DNA of 64,000 bases. It comes from Saprospiraceae bacterium (lineage in GTDB: Bacteria; Bacteroidota; Bacteroidia; Chitinophagales; Saprospiraceae). Within the stretch, counting starts at the first letter, position 1. Every line of letters starts with the position of its first letter. Below the pieces are notes generated by a model, which was not told the origin of the DNA, searched no databases, and was given only the letters and a program-made list of their open reading frames with translations. The stretch lies in assembly GCA_024762995.1 (NCBI GenBank), contig JANTGI010000002.1, positions 1 to 64,000 on the forward strand. Reading direction: 5' to 3'. A program made the translations under genes and the position numbers. This document shows, piece by piece, positions 48,501 to 57,306 of this stretch.

Positions 48501-48719
48501 CGATTTACCTTTAATCTCCTATCCGTTTTTGGCTTCGCCTCTATCCTAATGACCTTTTTTGGGGTGAATTTCTACCTGGCCGGATTGCATTCTTATGCCA
48601 AAGGCGACCCACCACCGACACCGGTTTGGATTTATTACTTTTTGGTTGCTCTCATTGTGTTGTCTGTAGCCGCTTATTTTAATTATAAAAAATATTATCG
48701 GAAGCCGGGAGACGAATGA
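45597..48719 (+). CDS. ccsA: Fused cytochrome c biogenesis protein CcsB-CcsA (ResB-ResC)
   Basis: 1040 residues, system II heme export and ligation to apocytochrome c. The N-terminal half is ResB/CcsB (TM helices near 10-30, 48-68, 80-100, a large periplasmic domain, and a TM near 440-460). The C-terminal half is CcsA, with the heme-handling WWD motif ANESWGRYWGWDPKETWAL near 925-945 and conserved histidines in flanking loops (LHTAGLG, HVSIIVAS, LHSYAKGD). The middle segment (about 485-720) is a Bacteroidota-typical spacer. First of three closely spaced plus-strand genes; the next starts 28 bases on. A CTTGCGCAAAA word occurs twice in this gene. Confidence 0.92.
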   Translation: MMKKILDFLFSTKLMAVLFLVFAAAMAIATFVENDYGTPTARKLIYASWWFELIMFVFMVNFVGNIFRFRLYRREKWPVLLFHSAFILILLGAWVTRYISYEGIMPIMEGKTSNRFLTEKVYVSVADETGKDLIVKKILLGKKGNNYFKAKSDDGTVTVEFQDYVPNAKQVLEPKEGATKYIHLVEQSSGSRHDHFIAKDSVIFIHGVPISYNDDLRLPGIHFFEENGQMKIKSPLSGSYMIMATRAQGTLVADSVQDFNIRSLYSLGDLSFVVPSGPQNGELTYKSDDPNYFPKDLVSINLTANGETQKVDVTGGQFMTDGVTKAIVGGKKYKVSYGSRFIELPFAVKLRDFQLDRYPGSNSPMSYASEVTVIDTVNHKHFDFRIFMNNILNYQGYKFFQASYSITPQGEETRLSVNHDSLGTTLTYIGYGLLYLGLILILFMPGTRFSDLRKKLRQLRVKQAILLLLFLLPAKSIFAQATSHDNDINVDTFLQSTAIPVEHAKIFGRLVVQDAGGRMKPVNTFSSELLRKLTKHDTYHGLNSDQVLASMILNPRVWYYAPVIFMKKENKKVRKILGVPEDEKYARLIDFFDGNGGYKLRDYVEEASKKRIPGAFDESVILIDQRVNLLYGVLEQERGLRFFPLKDDPNHKWYSAMDAPQVFHGDDSVFVSKIFPLYAQVMMEAKKTGNDSLAIDLLHGITKFQKSYGAAVMPPDKQIDLEILYNKYDIFKKLFSYYMYIGTLLFLFVIFQLFRDGKVIRWLIKGSMWIILVLFALHTAGLGVRWYISGHTPWSNAYESMIYVAWATMLFGLLFGRKSPLTMGATAFLTSMMLMIAHWNWMDPAIENLVPVLNSYWLMIHVSIIVASYGPFALSMILGIVALLFMVLTNNQNKSRLAAKIKEITYINEMSMTIGLVMLTIGNFLGGQWANESWGRYWGWDPKETWALISIMVYAFILHARLVPGLRGRFTFNLLSVFGFASILMTFFGVNFYLAGLHSYAKGDPPPTPVWIYYFLVALIVLSVAAYFNYKKYYRKPGDE

Positions 48720-48747
48720 GCCTCCTTGAGACGGGACAAATAGCTAT

Positions 48748-49341
48748 ATGATGAGTCAATCAACCTATGAATTATTGCTCCAAAAACCATCTGACGTCCT
48801 TAAAGTCGTGCTCTTTGGGCCGGAATCGACAGGAAAGACGACTTTGTCGCGGCAATTGGCCCGACATTATGATACTGTCTGGGTGCGTGAGTTTGCCCGA
48901 AACTATCTTCAAGATAAGTGGAATGACGAGCGGAAGACTTGTGAACAAAAGGACTTAATTCCCATTGCCATTGGTCAAATGGCGCTAGAGAATGATTTAG
49001 CCCCGAAAGCCAATCGAGTCTTAATCTGTGATACGGATATTTTGGAGACGATGGTTTATTCGGAGACTTATTATGGAGGATTTGTTGAGCCGGTACTTGA
49101 AAAGGTCGCGAAAGAAAATCAATATGACCTGTATCTGCTGACTTATATCGATACACCGTGGGAAAAAGATGACTTGCGAGACCGCCCGGATAGACGACAG
49201 GAGATGTTTGAAGCTTTTCATGAAGCGTTAGTCAAAAATAATCGCCCCTACATCTTGTTGAAAGGCGACAAACGAACAAGACTGCGAACAGCCACCAAAG
49301 CCATTGACGAGTTATTGCGAAAGCAGCCACCTAAGAAATAA
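48748..49341 (+). CDS. NadR-type AAA ATPase / nicotinamide riboside kinase-like
   Basis: 197 residues, P-loop kinase. Walker A GPESTGKTT (24-32), the REFAR motif typical of the NadR kinase domain (about 47-51), the CDTD Walker B (about 92-95) and the lid DDLRDRPDRRQEM. It matches the C-terminal ribosylnicotinamide kinase half of NadR with no nucleotidyltransferase half, so it probably phosphorylates nicotinamide riboside or a related nucleoside. Its stop shares a base with the next start (TAATG), implying co-translation with the FAD oxidoreductase. Confidence 0.82.
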   Translation: MMSQSTYELLLQKPSDVLKVVLFGPESTGKTTLSRQLARHYDTVWVREFARNYLQDKWNDERKTCEQKDLIPIAIGQMALENDLAPKANRVLICDTDILETMVYSETYYGGFVEPVLEKVAKENQYDLYLLTYIDTPWEKDDLRDRPDRRQEMFEAFHEALVKNNRPYILLKGDKRTRLRTATKAIDELLRKQPPKK

Positions 49342-50423
49342 TGAGTCAAAACCATAAAATATTAATCATCGGGCAAGGATTGGCCGGTACGGTCTTGGCT
49401 CACCAACTCCTCCGCAAAAATTTTTCCGTGACGGTCCTGGATAAAGGGCACAAAGGGATTTCTACTTCCTTGGCAGCGGGGGTAATTAATCCGGTGACCG
49501 GTCGGCGAATAGTCAAAAGTTGGTTGATTGATGACCTGCTGCCGGTAGCTAAGCGATATTATCAGGAAGTGGGCGCAGAACTGGGCATATCCCTGTGGTA
49601 TGAGTTGCCCGCTTTAAGATTGTTTACGGATACCGCCATGAGCAATAACTGGGGAATACGTATGCAGAACGAGGGGTATGGGCAGTATTTGGACTATGTG
49701 AATCATGCCGATATGTCTCCATTTCCGGTGAAGACTAATTTTGGGGCGGGGGTGATTCGTCATTCTGCAAGGGCTAATATCTCCCTGATGATTACTCGAT
49801 TTAGGGAAAAGTGGCGAGAAGAAGGGCGATTGATTGAAGCGGCCTTTCGGCAAGAAGATTTGGCGCATGGTCAGGCACATCTCCTGTATCAAGGGGAGTC
49901 TTACGACAAAATCATTTTTTGTGAAGGATGGGAAGCCATGAAGAATCCTTTTTTTGTGGATTTGCCGTTTCAAGTGACTAAGGGGGAAGTCCTTATCTTG
50001 CGGATTCCCGAAATGCCACAAAAGAATATCATCAAGAAAAAAGTTGCATTAGTTCCTTTGGGTCAGGAGTTGTTTTGGGCTGGGGCAACTAATTACTGGA
50101 AATTTGAAGACGTCAAGCCGACCCAAGAAGGTAAATCCTGGCTAAAAACAGAACTGGAGAGTATCCTAGATATTCCTTATGAAGTGGTTGATCATTTAGC
50201 GGCCATTCGGCCGACCGTACGACATCGGCGTCCCATCATGGGTTTTCCTAGTTATTTGGAAGCCAATAACGTCCACGCTCAGATAGGTCTTTTTAATGGG
50301 TTTGGGACTAAAGGGACTTCTCTTGTTCCTTTCTGGGCGGGAAAATTTATTAGTGCTATGCTTGGGGATGCCCCTTTGGATAAGGAGGTGGATGTGAATG
50401 GTTTAAAACACTTGAATCCTTGA
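49341..50423 (+). CDS. FAD-dependent oxidoreductase, DAO family
   Basis: 360 residues. The N-terminal Rossmann fold binds FAD (ILIIGQGLAGTVLAHQLL, 6-23), followed by the DAO-type TSLAAGVINPVTGRR segment (about 41-55) and a C-terminal GFGTKGTSLVPFWA flavin loop (about 325-338). Such enzymes oxidise amino acids or imines; ThiO (glycine oxidase) and the MnmC C-domain are the nearest relatives by layout. Substrate unknown. Third gene of the ccsBA operon; the gap after it (50424-50634) shows no further feature. Confidence 0.82.
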   Translation: MSQNHKILIIGQGLAGTVLAHQLLRKNFSVTVLDKGHKGISTSLAAGVINPVTGRRIVKSWLIDDLLPVAKRYYQEVGAELGISLWYELPALRLFTDTAMSNNWGIRMQNEGYGQYLDYVNHADMSPFPVKTNFGAGVIRHSARANISLMITRFREKWREEGRLIEAAFRQEDLAHGQAHLLYQGESYDKIIFCEGWEAMKNPFFVDLPFQVTKGEVLILRIPEMPQKNIIKKKVALVPLGQELFWAGATNYWKFEDVKPTQEGKSWLKTELESILDIPYEVVDHLAAIRPTVRHRRPIMGFPSYLEANNVHAQIGLFNGFGTKGTSLVPFWAGKFISAMLGDAPLDKEVDVNGLKHLNP

Positions 50424-50634
50424 AGGTATTTCTAATGTTTTTCCTTGATTCTCCCGGCTGTTATTTGTTATCCTGCACTATACTTCCCATCTTCCTAACT
50501 TGCTCTTTAAAAGTTATTTTTAGCACTAAGTGAAAACGACTAAACGCATCACCCCAAGGCTGTCGAAATATTAAGTGGAACAAACAACTAAACCGGGAGT
50601 ATTGCGTTTCGCAGCTAAAGAAAAAACGAAACAG

Positions 50635-52266
50635 ATGGCGCAGGCCTTTATCGAAAGTCCGGTTCTTTTACTTTTTGTGGTAGCCGCCATCGGTTACTGG
50701 TTGGGGACTATACGCATCAAAGGGTTTAGGATGGGCGTGGCTGCCATCTTATTTGTAGGTTTGGCTTTTGGAGGGACAAATGCCCAATATAAAATCCCGG
50801 AAGTGATTATTATTTTGGGTTTGACCATCTTTGTGTACAGTATCGGGCTAAAAAGTGGCCCGACTTTTTTTTCTACTTTCCGGCAACGGGGTATTAAGGA
50901 TATCTACTTTATTGTAGCCATGTTGACGGTCTCTGCGGGTATTACCGTGGGTATTCATTATCTTTTTGGGTTTGATGCTGCATCTAGCGGGGGTATTTTT
51001 GCTGGTAGTTCGACCAATACACCGGCATTAGCGGGCTTATTAGATGTCATTAGGCATGGGGACTCTTCGAATACGATGCTTTCGCAAAAAGCAGTTATTG
51101 GATATTCTTTGTCCTATCCGGTGGCTATTTTTGGGGCTATTTTGGCGATTGTCTTGGCGATTAAAGTGCTGAAGATTGATTTTCGGAAGGAAGAAGAAGA
51201 AGTGAAAAATGAGTTTCCGGTCAAGCAAGAAGTCTTGACACGCACCATCGAAGTGACTAATCCGGATCGTACACATATATCTATTCGGGACATAAAACGA
51301 CTTTATCACTGGAAGGTGGTATTTGGTCGGGTACAGAGAGTGGATGGAGTCATTGAGTTGGTGAATTGGGATTCTAGGTTTCACCTTGGGGACAAAGTCG
51401 CTGTTATTGGCAATCGGGATACCGTCGAAGAAGTTGTCCGGTCACTAGGAAAATATGTCCCTGACGGGATTCAATCCAACGGACAATCAGAATATGTCAC
51501 CAAAAGAATTTTTGTCTCTAACGTGAAAATTGCCGGCGAGCGATTGGCCACTTTGAATTTAAACGAGCGTTTTGCAGCGATTATCACTCGTATCCGCCGA
51601 AATGATATAGACTTATTGCCGAATGCGGGGACGACGTTAGAATTGGGTGATCAGGTGCAATTTATTGCTCGGAGACGCGACGTCAATAAGTTATCCGAAT
51701 TTTTTGGAGATTCATTTGAAGCATTAGGCAAGATTAATTTACTTTCTTTCGGGTTGGGGATGGCCTTGGGATTGCTTTTGGGCATGGTGACTATTGAACT
51801 GCCCGGCAGTATATCTTTTAAACTGGGTTTTGCGGGCGGGCCTATCATCGTTGCTTTGATTTTGGGTGCCTTGCGGCGAACCGGACCCATTGTTTGGATT
51901 TTGCCCCATAGTGCCAATACTACCCTGCAGCAAATCGGGCTGATTCTTTTATTGTCCGGTATCGGGGTGAATTCCGGGCACACTTTTTTTCAGACTATTG
52001 TCAATGGAGAAGGAGCCGGCTTAAAGATGTTGGCTGCTTTGATGATTAGTTTTTTGTCTGCTTTTATCACCTTGATTGTCGGTTATAAATATGTCAAAAT
52101 TCCTTTTAGTATCTTGGTGGGGATGATGGCCACGCAGCCGGCGATACTTGAGTTTGCTATCGAAAAATCGGAGAATAAACTTCCGGTCATTGGCTATGCC
52201 TTTATCTTACCGATTGCTTTGATTATCAAGGTGCTTTATGTGCAGATATTGTACTTGGTGCTTTGA
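50635..52266 (+). CDS. AspT/YidE/YbjL-family putative antiporter with two RCK_C domains
   Basis: 543 residues from the ATG at 50635, whose A-rich upstream and typical N-terminus (MAQAFIESPVLLLFVVAAIG) fit the family; a GTG at 50575 gives 20 extra residues. Two duplicated membrane halves (about 10-190 and 365-543, five TM each) flank two cytosolic TrkA_C/RCK_C domains (about 195-360, 'WKVVFGRVQRVDG' and 'LEVGDQVQFIARR'-like strands). Known relatives exchange aspartate for alanine; the substrate here is unknown. Confidence 0.86.
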   Translation: MAQAFIESPVLLLFVVAAIGYWLGTIRIKGFRMGVAAILFVGLAFGGTNAQYKIPEVIIILGLTIFVYSIGLKSGPTFFSTFRQRGIKDIYFIVAMLTVSAGITVGIHYLFGFDAASSGGIFAGSSTNTPALAGLLDVIRHGDSSNTMLSQKAVIGYSLSYPVAIFGAILAIVLAIKVLKIDFRKEEEEVKNEFPVKQEVLTRTIEVTNPDRTHISIRDIKRLYHWKVVFGRVQRVDGVIELVNWDSRFHLGDKVAVIGNRDTVEEVVRSLGKYVPDGIQSNGQSEYVTKRIFVSNVKIAGERLATLNLNERFAAIITRIRRNDIDLLPNAGTTLELGDQVQFIARRRDVNKLSEFFGDSFEALGKINLLSFGLGMALGLLLGMVTIELPGSISFKLGFAGGPIIVALILGALRRTGPIVWILPHSANTTLQQIGLILLLSGIGVNSGHTFFQTIVNGEGAGLKMLAALMISFLSAFITLIVGYKYVKIPFSILVGMMATQPAILEFAIEKSENKLPVIGYAFILPIALIIKVLYVQILYLVL

Positions 52267-52339
52267 CTTGGTACGAACTGCGCCGGACAATCACTAAAGA
52301 AGCTACATAAAATGGGTTTTATTTTAAGCGTTTCTCCCC

Positions 52340-53416
52340 CTAGACTTCTTCCGGACCTTCTCCCACAAAATCGGGGATGTATATGCCTTCATCCAGCAAT
52401 CCGGCCAATTCATTGTGTACAAATCCACGGACATCTGCAATGTGCTCTTCGGGGTACAGCATGTGTACATTAGGGCCGGCATCCAAAGTAAAAAATACAG
52501 GGATTTTGGTCTCTGCACGATATTGACGAATGGCCCGGATGATTGAAATTGTCTGGGGCTCCATCAATAGATAAGATGGGTGGGAAGTCATCATTAAACC
52601 ATGGAGCGTTAAGGCTTCGTTTTCGGTGATTTCTCCAAATTTTTCTAAATCTCCCGCTTCCAAAGCTTTCAGTAAGGTGCCTAAGCGCTGGTTGGCTTGT
52701 GCATAACGGGTGGGCGCATATGGGTTTTCATTCATTAAAGCATGACCGGCACGGCTGGAGACCGCTTTTTCTTTGGCGCTGACAATGAGAATGTCATCAT
52801 GCAATGTCGTGAAAATCGGGTGGAGACGCTCGGCGACCGATACGGCGTACAGGTCGGAGGAGTTTTCTACAAAGTCGGTTTTGCCCCAGACAGAAGCTCC
52901 GGCATAAATCGAGCGAGAAGCACTCCCTGAGCCCAATCGTGCTAAGTGGGAAGCCTTGCGGTCAAAAGCCGTATCATCTCCCAAGGTGCCGAAAAAATGG
53001 TCTTCCAAAGAACATAGGCACAGCGCCAACGCACTCATGGACGACGCCGACGAAGCAATACCTGCGGAATGGGGAAAAGAGTTTACTGTTTCGATTTTTA
53101 GCGAAAGCTGCTCCAAAAACGGATAGGTCGGAATGAGCTCGGTCAGATAAGCGGCAACCTTGGCGCCAAATGCTTCATTTCTTTGTTCTTCAAACCAAAA
53201 ATCAAGCTCAATACCGGTCGAAGGGCCTTCCTTTGGCGCGTAGGATAACTTGGTCTCAGTCAGGGCATTCTGCAAGGTAAAACTCAAGGAAGGATTTTGC
53301 GGAAGCTGCTGCCCATGCTTACCCCAATACTTGATGATGGCTATATTGGAGGGGCTTTGCCAGTGCACAAAACCCGTTTCCAGCTTTTCTTGGGGGATTA
53401 TTAACTCTGAAATCAT
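52340..53416 (-). CDS. mvaD: Diphosphomevalonate decarboxylase family protein
   Basis: 358-residue GHMP-superfamily enzyme, the ATP-dependent last step to isopentenyl diphosphate in the mevalonate route. Seen: SPSNIAIIKYWGKHG (about 21-35), the nucleotide loop SFPHSAGIASSASSMSALAL (about 112-131), GSGSASRSIYAG (about 156-167) and the catalytic-Asp segment TLDAGPNVHML (about 301-311). Its presence implies isoprenoids are made by the mevalonate pathway, as in some Bacteroidota. A mevalonate-3,5-bisphosphate decarboxylase activity cannot be excluded. No other pathway gene is adjacent. Confidence 0.92.
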   Translation of the reverse strand: MISELIIPQEKLETGFVHWQSPSNIAIIKYWGKHGQQLPQNPSLSFTLQNALTETKLSYAPKEGPSTGIELDFWFEEQRNEAFGAKVAAYLTELIPTYPFLEQLSLKIETVNSFPHSAGIASSASSMSALALCLCSLEDHFFGTLGDDTAFDRKASHLARLGSGSASRSIYAGASVWGKTDFVENSSDLYAVSVAERLHPIFTTLHDDILIVSAKEKAVSSRAGHALMNENPYAPTRYAQANQRLGTLLKALEAGDLEKFGEITENEALTLHGLMMTSHPSYLLMEPQTISIIRAIRQYRAETKIPVFFTLDAGPNVHMLYPEEHIADVRGFVHNELAGLLDEGIYIPDFVGEGPEEV

Positions 53417-53553
53417 AATTTGTTTAAACTTTTGTAAAATGACGGAGACTCATCCGGATGGTATGGCTCGTTCAAGGTGTGGATCTATATGTTGACTTGC
53501 GGAAAAAAGTGAAGCCTATGCCCTTTCGTAAGTTGACCCAAACGGCAGTTTCT

Positions 53554-54309
53554 TCAAGTCATAGAAATCACCTGCTCTTCCTCAATCAAAGGCGCCAAAG
53601 AAAAACGCATATACAATTGCGCCGTGGCTAAGACATCTTTTTCACAATAGGTAGTGATGCGCTCCAAGCCATCTTCTTCGTTCCAATAGGTAATTCCGAC
53701 TTGGCTGCCATCAATATCATCTTTGGGCGAAGGTATGTCAAAAATCGCAGTTAGCAAATTCAAAGAAGTATAATTTTTGTAGTCACCAAATTTCCAAAGG
53801 GTTAAAGTGTCGATAAGATGCTTGGTCTCCCACGGTTTTTTGCCGGCAATATTAAGAATATTGGGTAAGGGCAGTTGATTAATGATGAGTCTCCGGCAGA
53901 TATACGGAATATCAAACTCTTTGATATTATGGCCGCAAATACCATGTTTATTGGGGTTGTTGTAGTGTTGATTGAGCAATTCGGAAAATTCTTGAAGGAG
54001 TTTTTTTTCGTCCTTATAGGCAAACGACTTTAGGCGCAAGCTAGCTTGTAAGGTTTTCTTGTCTCTGGAAATAAAACCGACGGAGATGCAGACAATTTGA
54101 CCAAATTCTGCAAAAATAGCGGCTCGATTGGTGTAAGTTTGGGCGATTTCTTCTTCTTTCAGTTCTTCGTCATACTTGCGTAAAATACTTTTCGCCTTCT
54201 TTTGCCAAAATGGCTTTAATCGGTCAGGTACTTGGTCATACACCGGATATTGGCTCACCGTTTCGATGTCTAAAAAGAGAATGTTGGATAAATCTGTGGC
54301 TTGAATCAT
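53554..54309 (-). CDS. 3'-5' exonuclease, DnaQ-like PolB-type (DEDDy)
   Basis: 251 residues forming a single exonuclease domain without a polymerase. The three motifs are present: Exo I FLDIET (D14, E16), Exo II GHNIKEFDIPY (about 125-135), and Exo III Y-C-E-K-D (about 223-227), the tyrosine placing it in the DEDDy group. Similar to stand-alone PolB_exo2 proteins of Bacteroidota, presumably acting in DNA repair or RNA processing. 137 bases separate it from mvaD upstream of its 3' end; no shared operon is evident. Confidence 0.87.
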   Translation of the reverse strand: MIQATDLSNILFLDIETVSQYPVYDQVPDRLKPFWQKKAKSILRKYDEELKEEEIAQTYTNRAAIFAEFGQIVCISVGFISRDKKTLQASLRLKSFAYKDEKKLLQEFSELLNQHYNNPNKHGICGHNIKEFDIPYICRRLIINQLPLPNILNIAGKKPWETKHLIDTLTLWKFGDYKNYTSLNLLTAIFDIPSPKDDIDGSQVGITYWNEEDGLERITTYCEKDVLATAQLYMRFSLAPLIEEEQVISMT

Positions 54310-54331
54310 GTCTAATGTTTTGATAATTAGT

Positions 54332-54355
54332 TACTTTTGCACAATAATTGCAAAA
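54332..54355. promoter_or_regulatory. Dyad TTTTGC ... GCAAAA with embedded TACTTTTG
   Basis: TACTTTTG (54332-54339) is a full TAnnTTTG match pointing to the coiled-coil gene 190 bases on; its end overlaps an inverted repeat TTTTGC-acaataatt-GCAAAA (54335-54355). It may be a promoter/operator in this divergent gap. Confidence 0.4.
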
Positions 54356-54522
54356 AGAGAAGCATTTAGTACCAAAATGGGACTGAATCGCTTGTGTTAA
54401 GCGCAAATTTAATAAATTGAAACGCCAAAGTTAGGGTATTTCATCTCTTTTTCGTTTCATTAGCAAATCTACATCAAGAAGATGTAGTTCAATATTGAAT
54501 TTTTTCTTAAAAAACCCAGAAT

Positions 54523-55518
54523 ATGAGTTCTACTAATTCACAGAAGAAGACGAATACGAATCTTCTCATTGCCGCCGGGATTGCCATTGTGGCTTTACTA
54601 GGTCTGAATGGATATTTGTTGACCACCAAAAATACCATTCAAAGTGATTATACCGCCTTGTCTGAGCAAAGTGCTGAACAAAAAGCCGCTTTTGATGACT
54701 TGGAGTTGAATTTTAACGAAGCCAATGCTCAATTGGAAGAAATGCGTACCAATAATGCAGAGCTAAACACATTGATTGACGAGCAAAAAGAAAAATTGGC
54801 CGCTCAAAAAAAGAAAATTGCCCGCTTAATCGCTAACGGTAGAAACCTTAAAAAGGCCAAAGCCGAAATCGAAAACATGAATGCTCAATTGGCCCAATAT
54901 GTCAATGAAATCAACCAGCTAAAAGAGCAAAATGCTCAACTAGTCTCAGCTAATGAAGGATTGACTCAAGACAAAGCCATGTTGACTTCTAAGGTCGAAG
55001 AAGCGACCGCCACCAATGAATCTCTAAAAACAGAAAAGTCTGCCTTAGAAACAGAAAAGAAAAAGTTGTCATCAACCAATGATATGCTCAGCAAAAAGGT
55101 AACCGCTGCATCTGCCATCAAAGCTTTGGATATTGCGGTGACACCTGTAAAAGTCAGAAAGTCCGGTAAAGAAGTGAAAAAACGTTATGCTAAAAGCATT
55201 GATAAGGTGAACGTTTGCTTTAATGCAGATGCTAATCGCGTCACAGACGGTGGAATGGAAACCTTTTATATCAGAATTATCAACCCTATGGGAGAGACGT
55301 TGGCCATTGAAAACCTAGGCTCCGGCACAATCACATCCAGTGATACCGGTGATGAAATCCGCTATACTAAGAAAGTAGAAGTCCAATATGACAACCAAGT
55401 GCAAAATGATATTTGTGTAGGTTGGAATCCGGGCACCGATTTTATGAAGGGAGTCTATGAAGTCGAAATCTTTAACAAGGGCTATGTGACCGGCCGTACA
55501 AGCTTTAAATTAAAGTAA
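54523..55518 (+). CDS. Membrane-anchored coiled-coil protein of unknown function
   Basis: 331 residues: a single N-terminal TM (about 14-33, LLIAAGIAIVALLGLNGYLL), a long coiled coil (about 40-195, heptads rich in Gln/Asn/Glu/Lys, e.g. AEIENMNAQLAQYVNEINQL), and a C-terminal beta-rich domain (about 200-331) containing VNVCFNADANRVTDGGMETF and a periplasmic-looking TYR-like end. The layout suggests an envelope-spanning spacer with a terminal binding domain. No family recognised. Monocistronic, perfect terminator 200 bases downstream. Confidence 0.6.
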   Translation: MSSTNSQKKTNTNLLIAAGIAIVALLGLNGYLLTTKNTIQSDYTALSEQSAEQKAAFDDLELNFNEANAQLEEMRTNNAELNTLIDEQKEKLAAQKKKIARLIANGRNLKKAKAEIENMNAQLAQYVNEINQLKEQNAQLVSANEGLTQDKAMLTSKVEEATATNESLKTEKSALETEKKKLSSTNDMLSKKVTAASAIKALDIAVTPVKVRKSGKEVKKRYAKSIDKVNVCFNADANRVTDGGMETFYIRIINPMGETLAIENLGSGTITSSDTGDEIRYTKKVEVQYDNQVQNDICVGWNPGTDFMKGVYEVEIFNKGYVTGRTSFKLK

Positions 55519-55726
55519 GCCGGTAAATTCGGTACATCCGGTGTAACGGACGGTACCGCTCCTTCTTGGCTTTTCTAGGTTAATGGGGATATCTATTCCT
55601 TTTAGGATTGGATTTGTCCCAACCATCGTATCTGAAGAACCTTGCGGAAAACTAGTAAGTAAAGATTTAGTTACTCCAATTTTGATGAAGACAGGCTAGT
55701 GTTTTCGATCCTGCCTGAAAATAGAG

Positions 55727-55758
55727 AGTGGTTGCCTTTGGGCAACCACTTTTTTTTT
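55727..55758 (+). terminator. Strong rho-independent terminator
   Basis: Perfect 10-bp stem AGTGGTTGCC / GGCAACCACT with loop tttg and T8. Confidence 0.9.
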
Positions 55759-55797
55759 GTTGCTTACTCTAATGCTGTCGATTGGATGATGATTTGA

Positions 55798-56019
55798 ATT
55801 AAAGATGGATGGCTTTTACTTTTGGATGTTTGGGGCAAGGGATGTGTCAGCGGGCAATCGGAGATAATTATGACCGATGTGCTGGGACGAATGGTGGAGG
55901 AGATACGTTATACTCCCGGAGTGCGTCTTGATGTGAGCGATTATCCGCAAGGATTGTATTTTTATCGACTGGAAGCGGATGGACGCGTGTTGGATGTGGG
56001 ACGGGTTTTGGTGGAGTGA
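55798..56019 (+). pseudogene. Orphan T9SS type A sorting-domain fragment
   Basis: An open frame of about 73 codons, in-frame stop at 55795, whose end reads EIIMTDVLGRMVEEIRYTPG ... LDVSDYPQGLYFYRLEADGR, the C-terminal half of a type A sorting domain. The preceding 'YPNP' half, any signal peptide and any passenger are missing, and a terminator stands just upstream. It is the stump of a deleted secreted-protein gene. Confidence 0.65.
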
Positions 56020-56056
56020 GTGTGGGCGTACAGGACAAAAGTTGGTTACTCCGAAG

Positions 56057-56145
56057 AAAACCAAGTATTTTTTGATTTTTTGTTTTTAATCCCCAACTAT
56101 CCCCTTTGCGGAAAGGGGACTTATGGCTAAAAAACACTTGGTTTT
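56057..56145. repeat. Nested palindromic element
   Basis: Outer arms aaaaccaagtatttttt (56057-56073) and aaaaaacacttggtttt (56129-56145), 16 of 17 complementary; inner perfect hairpin CCCCTTT-gcgg-AAAGGGG (56101-56118). No coding potential; REP/MITE-like. Confidence 0.65.
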
Positions 56146-56298
56146 TGCATCGTCCCAAAACACTTGAGTCTAAAATATGTAGTGATGCCTAGTGTTGTTT
56201 TTCAAGTTGTAACTAATTAAAAATCAATGGCATATGATTGCATTATGTATTTTGTGGGCCAAGTTGGGAGAAAATTTTCTCCCAGAGTGAGTGCAGCG

Positions 56299-57258
56299 CT
56301 AATCTAATATTTTTTGGGTTGATTGATTGTCCGAGTGTGCTCCGGAGCCAAAAAGGAAGAATAGGGCGGCAGGAAATATGATATAGGACAGCGGAAGCAT
56401 CTGGCGTGTTTCGGTAATTATTCCGGTGATCATGTGTGGGATAATAAACAATGGCACAGACCACAAAGCTCGCTGCAAAAAACGGGGTTTTTCACTCATC
56501 TTTAAGTAGGCCAACACCCAAAACACATGAAATATCAATATCGGAAATCGTATCATCGAAATATTGGCCGGTAGGTGATACGCACCTCCCAAATGCGGTG
56601 CATCCCTAGTCAAATACCGAATATATCCCACTACCGCAAAAGCAGGCGCAATCAACACAAACATCTTTGCGGAGATACGTATTAAATGCTTTAGCTCAAA
56701 CCGCTCAAATCTATCGAAAAAATAGAGCGCCGGCAAAAACAACATCGTCTCATTATTGACCGCTCCCACCAGTAAGACCAAGGCAAACAGGAAATCTTTC
56801 TTCTCCCGAATGGCCCATAAAGCCAGAAGAAAAGTGACCATAAGCAATGAAGCACTTTCTTGCAAGTGATTCCGAAAGGTAAAGGGCATCGTCACAGCCA
56901 ATAACATCACACTTAAAAAAGATAACTCCCGACTTAGCCACTTGCGGGCAAACAAAAAGAATAACGCAAAAGACAAAAACGTAAACAATCGCCTTTGTAA
57001 TTCATAAGCTTCAGGAATCGAATAGCCAATAGTCCTGACAAAAAACTCCGGTACATAATACTGAAACAACCGGGACTGCTCATTATTGGTAAACGTAAAA
57101 TTAAGCAAGGATTGATGATTATGAACCAATGTGCCGTCTGTCCAAGCGGGTGTCATGGCGATTTTTACTTCCGTCAAATGTACTGCCGTAAAGGCAAAAA
57201 TGATAAAAAACACTAATCGACTGTCTGTTTTTAGCCAATTCCATACTTTATTGAGCAT
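56299..57258 (-). CDS. GT-C-like polytopic membrane protein
   Basis: 319 residues from the ATG at 57258 (MLNKVWNWLK). About eight TM helices; a conserved-looking loop after TM1 (TEVKIAMTPAWTDGT) precedes TM2, and NNETMLFLPALYFF plus RDAPH lie in later loops. The architecture resembles GT-C glycosyltransferases that use lipid-phosphate sugars, but no defining motif was found. The frame extends to 57306, but a full -7 element (57276-57283) lies in that extension, so the shorter start is chosen. Confidence 0.6.
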   Translation of the reverse strand: MLNKVWNWLKTDSRLVFFIIFAFTAVHLTEVKIAMTPAWTDGTLVHNHQSLLNFTFTNNEQSRLFQYYVPEFFVRTIGYSIPEAYELQRRLFTFLSFALFFLFARKWLSRELSFLSVMLLAVTMPFTFRNHLQESASLLMVTFLLALWAIREKKDFLFALVLLVGAVNNETMLFLPALYFFDRFERFELKHLIRISAKMFVLIAPAFAVVGYIRYLTRDAPHLGGAYHLPANISMIRFPILIFHVFWVLAYLKMSEKPRFLQRALWSVPLFIIPHMITGIITETRQMLPLSYIIFPAALFFLFGSGAHSDNQSTQKILD

Positions 57259-57275
57259 AACTTTATTCTTTTCTG

Positions 57276-57283
57276 CAAAGGTA
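57276..57283 (-). promoter_or_regulatory. -7 element TACCTTTG
   Basis: Full TAnnTTTG match on the minus strand, 18 bases before the ATG at 57258. Confidence 0.55.
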
Positions 57284-57306
57284 ATATTTCTCAATGGTTC
57301 GGACAT

